The position numbers and the translations under genes are program-made. From the NCBI GenBank assembly GCA_013823365.1, contig PNMC01000010.1:1-36731 (forward strand): a stretch of 36,731 nt of DNA. The letters are read 5' to 3'. This DNA comes from Parvibaculum sp. GTDB lineage: Bacteria > Pseudomonadota > Alphaproteobacteria > Parvibaculales > Parvibaculaceae. The notes under the pieces were generated by a model. It was given only the letters and a program-made list of their open reading frames with translations, was not told the DNA's origin and searched no databases. Positions 1 to 8,415 of this stretch are shown piece after piece (position 1 is the stretch's first letter; each line of letters opens with the position of its first letter).

Positions 1-1
1 A

Positions 2-439
2 GTGTGTGTAGGATTCTTCACTGGCGCCTATTCGCAGCAGGACGGCGGAGCAAGTATAGTTCAAATCCTCCTTTCTTTATTGGGCCTTTTCGGAACTATT
101 ATTTTACTTGGACTGCGGGCCAGGATGATTTTGACTTGGCTTGAATACATGGAAGCGAAGGCTTTGTATAAGCTCTTTGAAACCTCCCATAGGGTCGGAA
201 AAGCAGTGCATGTAGCTCTTTACCTCTACACTGCCGCTGTTCCCATTTGTCTGTTCTCTCTCCCCTTTCTTTTTTCGACCGATTCAGGCTCGACGTACCC
301 ATCGGGCACGTATGCCGCGCAGATCGGCCTAGGAGTTGCTGGATCGATCGTCGCCATCGCTATTCGATACAAAAAGCATCCTTTCGCCAGCCACCTCACA
401 TTTCTTGGCGATGCTCGTGGAGCGCATGCGACACCCTGA
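2..439 (+). CDS. Small multi-pass membrane protein, possibly 5'-truncated by the window edge
   Basis: The frame is open from the first bases of the window, so the GTG at base 2 may be internal and the gene may begin upstream. The 145 visible residues contain about three hydrophobic segments (around residues 18-40, 68-92 and 104-123) separated by a charged stretch (EYMEAKALYKLFETSHRVGK), as in a small integral membrane protein. I do not recognise the family. The sequence is visibly less GC-rich than the genes that follow and uses AT-ending codons more often. That could mean horizontal acquisition or simply a poorly expressed gene. The ORF ends 133 bp before the TRAP substrate-binding gene, and a separate promoter candidate lies between them, so it is probably not part of that operon. 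Confidence 0.5.
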   Translation: MCVGFFTGAYSQQDGGASIVQILLSLLGLFGTIILLGLRARMILTWLEYMEAKALYKLFETSHRVGKAVHVALYLYTAAVPICLFSLPFLFSTDSGSTYPSGTYAAQIGLGVAGSIVAIAIRYKKHPFASHLTFLGDARGAHATP

Positions 440-471
440 ACGTGGAAGTAGGGATATACTTCTTACCTCCA

Positions 472-499
472 TTGCACCCCGCGTGAGCCTGCCTATACT
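472..499 (+). promoter_or_regulatory. Candidate sigma70-type promoter for the TRAP operon
   Basis: A good -10 hexamer TATACT (494-499) lies 16 bp after TTGCAC (472-477), upstream of the TRAP substrate-binding gene and after the stop of the preceding ORF. The -35 match is weak. This is a pattern match only, with no support from conservation. Confidence 0.35.
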
Positions 500-530
500 G
501 GCCGCAAATTGTACCCCTTCAATCGGGGCG

Positions 531-547
531 GACGGCCGGGGGCCGTC
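531..547 (+). other. GC-rich hairpin in the TRAP operon leader
   Basis: GACGGCC and GGCCGTC form a perfect 7-bp stem around a GGG loop, 25 bp before the start codon of the substrate-binding gene. No T-run follows, so it is not an intrinsic terminator. It could stabilise the 5' end of the mRNA or be a protein site. Confidence 0.35.
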
Positions 548-572
548 AGGGGATGCATACGGGGAGTAATCG

Positions 573-1646
573 ATGAAGCGCCGTTCGTTTCTGGCAGGCG
601 CCGGCCTGACAGGCCTTGCTGCCGCCACCTTGCCCGCGCCCGCGCTGGCGCAGGGCAAGCGCCAGCTCAAGATGGTCACCACCTGGCCGAAGAATTATCC
701 GGGCCTTGGCGTATCCGCCGAACGGCTCGCTATCCGCATCCGCGAAATGACGGATGGGGACCTCGACATCAAGGTCTTCGCGGCGAACGAACTCGTGCCT
801 GCGCTCGAATGCTTCGACACGGTTTCCTCCGGCGCGGCCGACATCTATCACGGCGCGGAATATTACTGGCAGGGCAAGTCCAAGGCCTTCAACTTCTTCA
901 CCGCCGTTCCCTTCGGCATGACGGCCGCCGAAATCAACGCCTGGATCTATCATGGCGGCGGCCAGGAGCTCTGGGACGAACTTTCCGCCCGGTTCAAGAT
1001 CAAGGCCTTCATGTGCGCCAATACGGGCACGCAGCTTCCCGGCTGGTATCGCAACGAGATCAAGTCGCTCGACGACCTGAAAGGCCTCTCGATCCGCATG
1101 CCGGGTCTCGGCGGCGAAGTCATGCGCCGGCTCGGCGCCGCATCGGTCACGCTGGCCGGGCCCGATATTTTCCCCGCCCTCCAGAACCGCACCATCGATG
1201 CCGCCGAATGGGTCGGCCCCTGGAACGACATGGCCTTCGGCTTCTATCGCCTCGCCAAATATTACTATTGGCCGGGATTCCACGAGCCGGGATCGAGCCT
1301 CGCCGCCGGCTTCAATCTCGATGTCTGGAACTCCTTCACGAAGCAGCAACAGGCCATCGTCCGGGCCGCCTGCGCCGCCGAGAACGACTATACGCTGGCC
1401 GAATACAACGCCCATAATGGCGAGGCGCTGAAGACCCTCGTCGAAAAGCACGGCGTCCTCGTTCGCCGCTTCCCGGACGACGTCGTCGCAGCGCTCAAGA
1501 AGACGTCGCGCGAAGTGCTGGAAGATGCGGCGAAGGAAGATGCCTTCACCGCCAAGGTCTATGAGAGCTTCCGCAACTTCCTCGACACCACGAGCGAATG
1601 GACCCGCATCGGCGACGAAGGCTTCGTGGAGGCGCGCCGCGACTGA
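573..1646 (+). CDS. TRAP transporter substrate-binding protein, 2-oxoacid (TakP/FcbT1) type
   Basis: This is the periplasmic solute receptor of a tripartite ATP-independent periplasmic transporter (DctP superfamily), which hands its ligand to the DctQ/DctM membrane subunits encoded directly downstream. The N-terminus has a twin-arginine signal (KRRSFL at 3-8, hydrophobic stretch, APALA then Q27), so Tat export is likely, as for many TakP-like receptors. Family marks are ELVPALEC (73-80), the conserved ligand-carboxylate Arg in SIRMPG (R175), AEWVGP (211-216) and YYYWPG (230-235). The last two typify the branch that includes Rhodobacter TakP, which binds pyruvate and other 2-oxo monocarboxylates with sodium. 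The length of 357 aa is normal. The ATG follows GGGGAG at a good distance. The substrate is inferred to be a small 2-oxo- or hydroxy-carboxylate; chloroaromatic acids or sugar alcohols have also been named for this COG. Confidence 0.92.
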   Translation: MKRRSFLAGAGLTGLAAATLPAPALAQGKRQLKMVTTWPKNYPGLGVSAERLAIRIREMTDGDLDIKVFAANELVPALECFDTVSSGAADIYHGAEYYWQGKSKAFNFFTAVPFGMTAAEINAWIYHGGGQELWDELSARFKIKAFMCANTGTQLPGWYRNEIKSLDDLKGLSIRMPGLGGEVMRRLGAASVTLAGPDIFPALQNRTIDAAEWVGPWNDMAFGFYRLAKYYYWPGFHEPGSSLAAGFNLDVWNSFTKQQQAIVRAACAAENDYTLAEYNAHNGEALKTLVEKHGVLVRRFPDDVVAALKKTSREVLEDAAKEDAFTAKVYESFRNFLDTTSEWTRIGDEGFVEARRD

Positions 1647-1670
1647 CGCGGTGCCATGGGAAACAGTCCA

Positions 1671-2210
1671 ATGAAGGCACTCGTCCGCATTGCCGGCTGG
1701 ATCGACGCCCTGAACGAACATGTCGGGCGCGCCGTCTCGCTGCTCGCGCTCGCCATGGTTCTCGTCCAGTTCATCGTCGTCCTGCAGCGCTATGTTTTCG
1801 GCATCGGCTCGATCTTCATGCAGGAGTCCATCGTCTATATGCATGGCACGCTCTTCATGCTCGTGGCGGGATACACCCTCCTGCATAACGGCCATGTCCG
1901 CGTCGACGTCTTCTACCGGACGATGCCGCCCAAGGCGAAGGCCTGGGTCGATCTTCTCGGCACGCTCTTCCTGCTTTGGCCGGTCTGCTACCTCATTTTC
2001 ACCGTCTCGCTTCCCTATGTCGGCGCCTCATGGGCGGTGCGCGAAGGCAGCCGCGAGACGAGCGGCATCCAGGGCGTCTATCTGCTGAAAAGCGTGATCA
2101 TCGTCTTCGTCGTGCTGCTCGCCCTTCAGGGACTGTCCCTGATCGTTCATGCGATGCGCATCCTCGCCGGGAAGGAAAAACCCGTCGAGGAAGCCTCGCC
2201 CATCCTCTGA
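1671..2210 (+). CDS. TRAP transporter small permease subunit (DctQ family)
   Basis: This is the four-helix small membrane subunit of the TRAP transporter, which contacts the large DctM subunit. Hydrophobic segments occur at about residues 17-37, 45-65, 88-110 and 130-155 (179-aa version). The motif VLQRYVFGIGSIFMQESIVYMHG matches the DctQ signature of an aromatic/Arg stretch followed by a WxxE-like segment. I prefer the ATG at 1671 because GGGA lies nine bases upstream. The ATG at 1656 (MGNSP) is an alternative that adds five residues. The gene starts 24 bp after the receptor stop and ends 13 bp before the large-permease start, so the three are clearly one operon. Confidence 0.9.
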   Translation: MKALVRIAGWIDALNEHVGRAVSLLALAMVLVQFIVVLQRYVFGIGSIFMQESIVYMHGTLFMLVAGYTLLHNGHVRVDVFYRTMPPKAKAWVDLLGTLFLLWPVCYLIFTVSLPYVGASWAVREGSRETSGIQGVYLLKSVIIVFVVLLALQGLSLIVHAMRILAGKEKPVEEASPIL

Positions 2211-2223
2211 AGGCCGCCCCAAA

Positions 2224-3798
2224 ATGGAGCTTCGCGCCAGTCTCGACATCCTGATGTTCGTCACCGTTTGCGCGGTGCTGCTCACCGGATTTCCCGTGGC
2301 CTTCACGCTCGCAGGCGTCGCCCTTGCCTTCGGCGTCATCGGCATCGTCTTCGGCGTTTTCGATTTCGGCTTCATGGCCGCCTTGCCGCAGCGCATCTAC
2401 GGCAACATGACGAACGATGTGCTGATCGCCGTGCCGCTCTTCGTCTTCATGGGCACGATGCTGGAGCGCTCCAAGGTCGCCGAGGACCTGCTCGAAAACA
2501 TGGGACGGCTGTTCGGCCGGCTGCGCGGCGGGCTCGGCTATTCGGTGTCGATCGTCGGCGCGCTTCTCGCGGCCTCGACCGGCATTGTCGGCGCGACCGT
2601 CGTCACCATGAGCCTGCTCGCCCTGCCTACCATGCTGCGGCGCGGCTACGACCCGTCGCTGGCTACGGGCTCCATCGCGGCTGCCGGCACGCTCGGCCAG
2701 ATCATTCCGCCCTCGATCGTGCTCGTGCTGCTCGGCGATACGCTCGCCAATTCCTATCAGCGCGCGCAGCTCGACCAGGGCATCTTCTCGCCGGAAACAC
2801 TGTCTGTCGGCGATCTCTTTGCCGGTGCGCTTCTGCCGGGTCTTATGCTGGTCGGCTTCTACATCCTCTATCAGATCGTTCGCGCCGCGCTCGACCCGAA
2901 ATCCTCGCCCGCCATGCCGGTCGATGACAGCATCCCGACCGCCGAACTCTATCGCCGCACGCTCCGCGCGCTGATACCTCCGGTCGCGCTGATCATTGCG
3001 GTCATGGGTTCGATCCTTGGTGGTATCGCCACGCCGACCGAAGCCGCTGCCCTCGGTGCCATCGGCTCGATCCTGCTTGCCGGAGAGCGCGCGGGCGGCA
3101 TGAAACGCGCCGTGCGCATCGCCGCCCTTTCGCTGATCGCGCTGCTGATCCTGACCTCCTTCATGGATCTCCGCACCGCCCGCAGCGAAATTTCGACCGC
3201 AGACCAGATCGGCATCTGGGCCGCCTATCTTCTCTGCACGCTCGTTGCGATCGGCCTTGCAGCCTCCATCTGGCGCCTCTGGCTGAGCGGCGTCATCGGC
3301 GAGGTCACGCAATCGACAGCCCGCATCACCTCCATGGTCTTCGTGATCCTGATCGGCGCCGCGCTGTTCAGCCTCGTCTTCCGGGGGCTCGGCGGCGACG
3401 ACACGGTGCACGAGTTCCTGAATTCCATGCCGGGCGGCGCCACAGGCGCCATCATCACCGTGATGGTGATCATGTTCCTGCTCGGCTTCTTCCTCGATTT
3501 CATCGAGATCATCTTCGTCGTCGTGCCGATCGTGGCGCCGATCCTGCTGATGATGGGTGTGGACCCGGTCTGGCTCGGCGTGATGATGGCGCTGAACCTG
3601 CAGACCTCGTTCCTGACGCCGCCCTTCGGCTTTGCGCTCTTCTATCTGCGGGGCGTCGCGCCGGAAAGCGTCACCACCATGCAGATTTATCGCGGCGCGA
3701 TACCTTTCGTAGGGCTTCAATTGCTGGCCATTACCGTGGTAGCCATGTTCCCGTCGATCGCGACCTGGCTGCCGCGCCTCCTCTTCTCCACCATGTGA
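2224..3798 (+). CDS. TRAP transporter large permease subunit (DctM family)
   Basis: This is the transport-catalysing membrane subunit of the TRAP system and uses the sodium gradient. The 524-aa protein is strongly hydrophobic with a dozen or more membrane segments. Typical motifs are VPLFVFMGTMLERSKVAEDLL near residue 70, SIVGALLAASTGIVGATVV, the substrate-path IIPPSI segment, the ATPTEAA-type motif (here GIATPTEAAALGAIGS) and a C-terminal LNLQTSFLTPPFGFALFYLRGVAP. It is longer than the usual 430-aa DctM because of an extra central membrane-spanning stretch, as is common in the FcbT3/TakM branch. The ORF track begins at 2149, inside dctQ. The ATG at 2224 is chosen because it gives the natural N-terminus MELRASLDI and a non-overlapping operon. 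Confidence 0.92.
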   Translation: MELRASLDILMFVTVCAVLLTGFPVAFTLAGVALAFGVIGIVFGVFDFGFMAALPQRIYGNMTNDVLIAVPLFVFMGTMLERSKVAEDLLENMGRLFGRLRGGLGYSVSIVGALLAASTGIVGATVVTMSLLALPTMLRRGYDPSLATGSIAAAGTLGQIIPPSIVLVLLGDTLANSYQRAQLDQGIFSPETLSVGDLFAGALLPGLMLVGFYILYQIVRAALDPKSSPAMPVDDSIPTAELYRRTLRALIPPVALIIAVMGSILGGIATPTEAAALGAIGSILLAGERAGGMKRAVRIAALSLIALLILTSFMDLRTARSEISTADQIGIWAAYLLCTLVAIGLAASIWRLWLSGVIGEVTQSTARITSMVFVILIGAALFSLVFRGLGGDDTVHEFLNSMPGGATGAIITVMVIMFLLGFFLDFIEIIFVVVPIVAPILLMMGVDPVWLGVMMALNLQTSFLTPPFGFALFYLRGVAPESVTTMQIYRGAIPFVGLQLLAITVVAMFPSIATWLPRLLFSTM

Positions 3799-3803
3799 GT
3801 ACA

Positions 3804-4298
3804 ATGTCCGCAAAAGACCCGAATGAAGCCGCACAGAACGCCCGCAGCAATCTCATTCGCATGTCCCTCGTCGTCATGGCCATGACAGGCCTGATCGCGT
3901 TTATGATCGGCACAGGACGCGTCCAGCTATATGATGAACCCATCGAACTGACGGTGCAGGTCACGCAGCCCAGAAGCTGGACCGAAGCAGGGCCGCTCAT
4001 CCTCGCAGTCAAGACCACGCTCGCCAACAATACCGGCGAAGCCATGCCGCTCGAAATCGGCTCGCAATGCAACATCTTCCGCTGGTTCCTGACGGACCGG
4101 GACCAGAATTTCGTCCAGTCGCAACGCGGCGACGAAGCCTGCCTCGACGTGCCGATGCGGGGCGAACTCGAAGGCAAGCATTCCATCTCGGGCGAATACA
4201 CGCTCGAACTCGACCCCGCCCGCGTGAAGCCCGGCGATTACATTCTCTTCATGAATTATTGGGGCCATGAGAGGCGCGAGCCGATCACCATCAGGTGA
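3804..4298 (+). CDS. Membrane-anchored periplasmic protein of unknown function, TRAP operon fourth gene
   Basis: The 164-aa protein has a charged N-terminus, one membrane anchor (about residues 21-40, MSLVVMAMTGLIAFMIGTG) and a predicted periplasmic beta-rich domain of about 120 residues with one pair of cysteines (GSQCNIFRW and DEACLDVP). The domain pattern of NNTGEAMPLEIGS, then SGEYTLELDPARVKPGDY, recalls Ig-like or BsuPI-type beta-sandwiches. That resemblance is weak, and I do not assign a family. It starts 5 bp after the dctM stop, so it is surely co-transcribed with the transporter and may be an accessory or assembly factor. The track start (GTG 3795) overlaps dctM; the ATG at 3804 is preferred. 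Confidence 0.7.
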   Translation: MSAKDPNEAAQNARSNLIRMSLVVMAMTGLIAFMIGTGRVQLYDEPIELTVQVTQPRSWTEAGPLILAVKTTLANNTGEAMPLEIGSQCNIFRWFLTDRDQNFVQSQRGDEACLDVPMRGELEGKHSISGEYTLELDPARVKPGDYILFMNYWGHERREPITIR

Positions 4299-4304
4299 TC
4301 CGGC

Positions 4305-6551
4305 TCAGGGCGCCCCGAAGCCGCCGCCGAACTTGTGCCCCACGGGGAAGCCCTTGGGCGGCAGGCGGCCTGCCTGCGCGCGCTGCCCGAGCCATTCCTT
4401 CAGCGCATCGAATGTCCGCGCGCGGTCGGAGCGGTCATAGGCGATGAGCCCCTGTTTCAGCGTGAAGGTCTTGATGTCGCCGAGGCCGCCATCCTTGTAG
4501 CGCTGCAGGCGCACGCCCTTGCCGCGCGTCATCTCGTTCACTTCCTTGAGCGGGAAAACGACGAGCTTGCGGTTCTCGCCGATCACGGCCACATGATCGC
4601 CCTGCACCACGGCGCAGGCGACCGCTTCATCCGTACCCGAGACGTTCAATATCTGCTTGCCGGCGCGGCGCATCGCGACGACCTCGTCCTCCGGCACGAT
4701 GAAGCCATTGCCTTCATGCGAGGCGATGATGAGCCTCCGCCCCGGCTGGTGCACGAAAAGCGCCACGATGTCGCGGCTCTCGTCGAGGTCGATCATCAGG
4801 CGTACCGGCTCGCCATGCCCGCGCCCGCCCGGCAGCTTCGCTGCGTCGAGCGTGTAGAAGCGGCCATCCGTCGCGAAGAGAAGGATTTTGTCCGTCGTCT
4901 CCGCATGAAGCGTGAAGCGCGGGCCATCGCCCTCCTTGAACTTGATATCGGCGTCGGCGGCGAGATGCCCCTTCATCGAGCGGATCCAGCCCTTCTTCGA
5001 GCAGACGACGGTGATCGGCTCCTTTTCGACCATCGCCTCGACCGGCACATATTCGACTTTCGGCGCATCGGAGAACGTCGTTCGCCGCGCGCCGAGCTTC
5101 GTCTTCGGGCCGAATGTGTTGCGCACCTCCTTGATCTCTTCGGACACGCGCTCCCACTGCTTCGCATCGGACTTCACCAGCGCCTTGAGGTTCTTCTGCT
5201 CGGCGGTGAGGGTCTTGTGCTCGCCCCTGATCTCCATTTCCTCAAGCTTGCGCAAGCTCCGCAGGCGCATGTTGAGAATTGCTTCCGCCTGATTGTCGGT
5301 CAGCTTGAAGCGCTTCATGAGCGCGGGCTTCGGCTCGTCCTCCTCGCGGATGATGCGGATCACCTCGTCGAGATTGAGATAGGCCTTCAGATAGCCTTCG
5401 AGCACTTCGAGCCGCTTCTCGATCTTGTCGAGGCGGAAGTTGGAACGGCGGACGAGCACGTCCTTGCGATGCTCGAGCCAGGCCCGGAGCGCCTCCCTGA
5501 GACTCATCACGCCCGGCACCTGCCCCGCCGAAAGCACGTTCAAATTCAGCGGAAAGCGGCTCTCGAGCTCCGTCGCCCGGAAGAGCGACTCCATCAGATG
5601 TTCGGGCTCGACCGTTCGGGACTTCGGCACCAGTACGAGGCGGATTTCCTCCGCGCTCTCGTCGCGCACATCTTCCAGCAGGGGCAGCTTCTTCGCCTGC
5701 AGGAGTTCGGCGATCTTCTCGATCAGCTTCGACTTCTGAACCTGGTAGGGAATTTCCGTGACGACGATCTGCCAGAGCCCGCGGGGCAGCTCCTCCTGCT
5801 CCCAGCGCGCCCGCACGCGGAAACCGCCGCGCCCCGTTTCATAGGCCTCGATAATCGCCTCGCGCGGCTCGATCACGATGCCGCCGGTCGGGAAATCGGG
5901 CCCCTGCACGAAGCTCACAAGCTTTTCCGTCCGCGCATTCGGATATTTGATGAGATGGAGCGCCGCGTCGCAAAGCTCCGCCGCATTATGCGGCGGAATG
6001 CTCGTCGCCATGCCGACCGCGATGCCGGAGGCGCCATTGGCGAGAAGCTGCGGGAAGGCCCCCGGCAGCACCATGGGCTCCTTGTCCTCGCCATCGTAAG
6101 TCTCGCGGAAATCGACCGTGTCCTCGTCGAGCCCGTCCAGCAGCAGCGCTGCGACGGCGGTCAGTCGCGCTTCCGTGTAGCGCATGGCGGCCGCGTTATC
6201 GCCGTCCACATTGCCGAAATTGCCCTGCCCGTCGACCAGCGGAAAGCGCACGGAAAAATCCTGCGCGAGACGCACCAGTGCGTCATAGACCGACTGGTCG
6301 CCATGCGGGTGATAGCGGCCGATCACGTCGCCGACGACGCGGGCCGACTTCTTGAAACCCTGCCCCGGCTCCAGCCTGAGCTGCCGCATCGCAAAGAGTA
6401 CACGCCGGTGCACCGGCTTCAGCCCGTCGCGCACATCCGGCAGCGCCCGATGCATGATGGTCGAGAGCGCATAGGCGAGATAGCGCGTCTCCAGCGCCTC
6501 GCGCAGATTGATCTCGTGTTCGGGCTCGGGCGGCGGTGCGACTTTGGTCAT
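4305..6551 (-). CDS. parC: DNA topoisomerase IV subunit A
   Basis: ParC is the DNA-cleaving subunit of topoisomerase IV, which with ParE unlinks daughter chromosomes. The N-terminal breakage-reunion domain is unmistakable: [28 protein letters not shown] (23-50), the quinolone-region motif [15 protein letters not shown] (80-94), [24 protein letters not shown] (107-130) with catalytic Tyr125, and [15 protein letters not shown] coiled-coil tower and a C-terminal beta-propeller with GyrA-box-like repeats follow. At 748 aa it has the ParC length, shorter than GyrA. Gln86 stands where E. coli ParC has Ser80, and Asp90 where it has Glu84. It converges with the TRAP operon (6 bp between stops) and lies downstream of recO, from which a palindromic repeat separates it. 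Confidence 0.96.
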   Translation of the reverse strand: MTKVAPPPEPEHEINLREALETRYLAYALSTIMHRALPDVRDGLKPVHRRVLFAMRQLRLEPGQGFKKSARVVGDVIGRYHPHGDQSVYDALVRLAQDFSVRFPLVDGQGNFGNVDGDNAAAMRYTEARLTAVAALLLDGLDEDTVDFRETYDGEDKEPMVLPGAFPQLLANGASGIAVGMATSIPPHNAAELCDAALHLIKYPNARTEKLVSFVQGPDFPTGGIVIEPREAIIEAYETGRGGFRVRARWEQEELPRGLWQIVVTEIPYQVQKSKLIEKIAELLQAKKLPLLEDVRDESAEEIRLVLVPKSRTVEPEHLMESLFRATELESRFPLNLNVLSAGQVPGVMSLREALRAWLEHRKDVLVRRSNFRLDKIEKRLEVLEGYLKAYLNLDEVIRIIREEDEPKPALMKRFKLTDNQAEAILNMRLRSLRKLEEMEIRGEHKTLTAEQKNLKALVKSDAKQWERVSEEIKEVRNTFGPKTKLGARRTTFSDAPKVEYVPVEAMVEKEPITVVCSKKGWIRSMKGHLAADADIKFKEGDGPRFTLHAETTDKILLFATDGRFYTLDAAKLPGGRGHGEPVRLMIDLDESRDIVALFVHQPGRRLIIASHEGNGFIVPEDEVVAMRRAGKQILNVSGTDEAVACAVVQGDHVAVIGENRKLVVFPLKEVNEMTRGKGVRLQRYKDGGLGDIKTFTLKQGLIAYDRSDRARTFDALKEWLGQRAQAGRLPPKGFPVGHKFGGGFGAP

Positions 6552-6574
6552 GATATTCCGGCGCTAAAAGTAGT

Positions 6575-6665
6575 CGTCATGACCCGCTTTATGCGGGTCA
6601 TCCACGTCTTTCTTCTACGTGAAATTAGAAAGACGTGGATGGCCCGGACAAGCCGGGCCATGACG
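6575..6665. repeat. Composite palindromic repeat (paired REP-like hairpins)
   Basis: Two 39-bp arms (6575-6613 and 6627-6665) are inverted copies around a 13-bp spacer. The outer seven and inner fifteen positions of the arms are identical when inverted. The middle 17 bp of each arm is itself a hairpin: GACCCGC..GCGGGTC on the left and GGCCCGG..CCGGGCC on the right. The arms differ there at several positions, but in a way that keeps each hairpin paired. The element lies in the 154-bp gap between recO and parC. It looks like an intergenic REP/BIME-type repeat of the kind scattered through alphaproteobacterial genomes. It could also end or attenuate transcription into parC. Confidence 0.75.
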
Positions 6666-6705
6666 AAATAAGGAACTGACAGCCAATATACCAGCGATTC
6701 GCCTC

Positions 6706-7434
6706 TCACTCCGCCCAGGCCGCGATCTTCTCCATCAGGCGGAGCCGGGCATCGGGCAGATGCCGGCCATGCGCGGCAAAGAGATGCCTCTCCAGAAAAT
6801 GCCCGGTGAGCCTGAAACCTTCGGCCACATCGGCGGGTGACGCTTCGCCCGCCTGCGAGCCGACGAGAAAGCCCGGCAGCCGGAACAGCCGGTCCTTGTA
6901 GGGCTCGCCCGCCGCCCGGCTCACCGCGCCGCCGCTTTTCGGCGACACATAGACGAGATCGTCGCGAACGCCCGTCGCCGCGCAGCGCGTGAGATCGAGC
7001 CCGAAACCGAGTTCCTGCAACAGCCCGAGCTCGAAACGCACGAAAATCGCCGGCCAGACTTCCCCGTCCTGCAGCGTTTCGAGCAGCACTTCATAGCCAT
7101 CGTAAAGGGCGGGATGCGCCTCCCGCTCCGGCACGATGCCGCAAACGGCGCTCGCCGCGCTGAGCGCCAGGAGCGCCAGCGGATCGTCCATCAAGAGGCC
7201 CGCCAGCGGGCGCACGAGCTCCACCTGATAGGTGCCGAGATGATCGGAAAGCCGCGCCCGCCAATGCGCATTGAGCTTGTTGCCGGGTTGCAGCACGCTG
7301 CGCATCCGCGGCCCCGCGCCGCCATGCACCAGCCCCAGATGCCGCCCCTGCTCCCGCGTGAAGAGTTCGAGGATCGCGCCCGTCTCGCCATGAGCGCGCG
7401 CCGACAACACGATCCCCTCGTCACGCCAGTCCAT
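6706..7434 (-). CDS. recO: DNA repair protein RecO
   Basis: RecO loads RecA onto SSB-covered single-stranded DNA with RecR in the RecF pathway. The N-terminal OB-fold begins WRDEGIVLSARAHGETGAILELFTREQGRHLGLVHGG, the standard RecO opening. A helical domain follows with RFELGLLQELGFGLDLTRCAATG, matching the LxxLGF-LDL-C motif. Only that single cysteine is present, so the four-Cys zinc finger found in some RecO proteins is absent, as is usual in this class. Its 242 aa is normal length. The gene starts 9 bp after the era stop, in the classic rnc-era-recO order. The ATG follows a GAGGG site. Confidence 0.94.
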   Translation of the reverse strand: MDWRDEGIVLSARAHGETGAILELFTREQGRHLGLVHGGAGPRMRSVLQPGNKLNAHWRARLSDHLGTYQVELVRPLAGLLMDDPLALLALSAASAVCGIVPEREAHPALYDGYEVLLETLQDGEVWPAIFVRFELGLLQELGFGLDLTRCAATGVRDDLVYVSPKSGGAVSRAAGEPYKDRLFRLPGFLVGSQAGEASPADVAEGFRLTGHFLERHLFAAHGRHLPDARLRLMEKIAAWAE

Positions 7435-7443
7435 GCACGGCCC

Positions 7444-8379
7444 TCACCCCTGCGGGAAATCGAGCCCCATCTCGCGGTAGCGCTCGCGATCGTCGGACCA
7501 GTTCTCGCGCACCTTCACGAAGAGGAAGAGATGCACTTTCGTCTCCAGCATCTCTTCGAGCTCCTGCCGCGCGAGCTGCCCGACCGTCTTGATCGTCTGC
7601 CCGCCCTTGCCGAGCGCGATCTTCTTCTGGCTGTCGCGCTCGACGAAGATCACCTGGGCAATACGGATGGAGCCGTCTTTCTTCTGCTCCCATTCCTCCG
7701 TCTCGACGGTCAGCGAATAGGGCAATTCGTCATGGAGACGGAGAAAGAGCTTCTCGCGCGTGACTTCCGCGGCGAGCGAACGGAGCGGCACATCGGCCGC
7801 CTGATCCTCCGGATAATGCCACGGTCCCGCCGGCATCATCTTCGCGAGATGACGGCGCAGATCGGCAACGCCGCTCCCTTTCATCGCCGAGATCATGAAC
7901 GTATCGGTGAAAAGTCCCGTCTCGTTCAGCCGTTCGGCGAGCTTCAGCAGCTTCTCGCGCTTCGTCGCATCGATCTTGTTCAGAACGAGGATTGCCTTCC
8001 GCCCCTGCGACTTCAGCCCCTCGATGATCCGTTCCAGATCTTCCTCGCGCTCATATTCGGCATCGACCATGAGGATGATGGCGTCCGCATCGCCCGCCCC
8101 GCCCCAGGCGGCATCGACCATCGCCTTGTCGAGTCTGCGCTTCGGCTTGAAGATGCCCGGCGTATCCACGAACACGATCTGGGTATCGCCTTCCATCGCG
8201 ATGCCGCGAATGCGCGAGCGCGTCGTCTGCACCTTATGCGTGACGATGGCGACCTTCGAACCCACAAGCTGGTTCAGAAGCGTCGACTTGCCCGCATTCG
8301 GCGCGCCGATGATGGCGACGAAGCCGCAACGGGTCTGCCCGGCCTCGGCCTGCGGCATATTTTCAGATGTCTCTTCCAT
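7444..8379 (-). CDS. era: GTPase Era
   Basis: Era is a GTPase that binds the 3' end of 16S rRNA and checks assembly of the 30S subunit. G1 is GAPNAGKST (26-34), the switch region TRSRIRGI is followed by G3 DTPGIF (about 74-79), and G4 is NKID (about 134-137). The C-terminal KH domain contains VIFVERDSQKKIALGKGGQTIKTVGQLARQELEEML. At 311 aa it is full length. A short N-terminal extension (MEETSENMPQAEAGQTR) precedes the G domain. The gene is 36 bp downstream of rnc and 9 bp upstream of recO, so the three are expected to be co-expressed. Confidence 0.96.
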   Translation of the reverse strand: MEETSENMPQAEAGQTRCGFVAIIGAPNAGKSTLLNQLVGSKVAIVTHKVQTTRSRIRGIAMEGDTQIVFVDTPGIFKPKRRLDKAMVDAAWGGAGDADAIILMVDAEYEREEDLERIIEGLKSQGRKAILVLNKIDATKREKLLKLAERLNETGLFTDTFMISAMKGSGVADLRRHLAKMMPAGPWHYPEDQAADVPLRSLAAEVTREKLFLRLHDELPYSLTVETEEWEQKKDGSIRIAQVIFVERDSQKKIALGKGGQTIKTVGQLARQELEEMLETKVHLFLFVKVRENWSDDRERYREMGLDFPQG

Positions 8380-8415
8380 GATGCCGTCTCAATAGCATAT
8401 CGGCGCGAGCCGCGC

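Noticed and set aside
2098-3834. 578-codon minus-strand ORF opposite the TRAP permease genes
   Set aside because: Its composition (His/Asp/Glu/Arg-rich) is the typical antisense of hydrophobic coding; dctQ and dctM on the plus strand are clear.
4335-6671. 778-codon ORF on the plus strand, antisense to parC
   Set aside because: The opposite strand encodes an unmistakable ParC with catalytic motifs. The plus-strand translation is Arg/His/Leu-rich with no domain, a normal shadow of high-GC coding.
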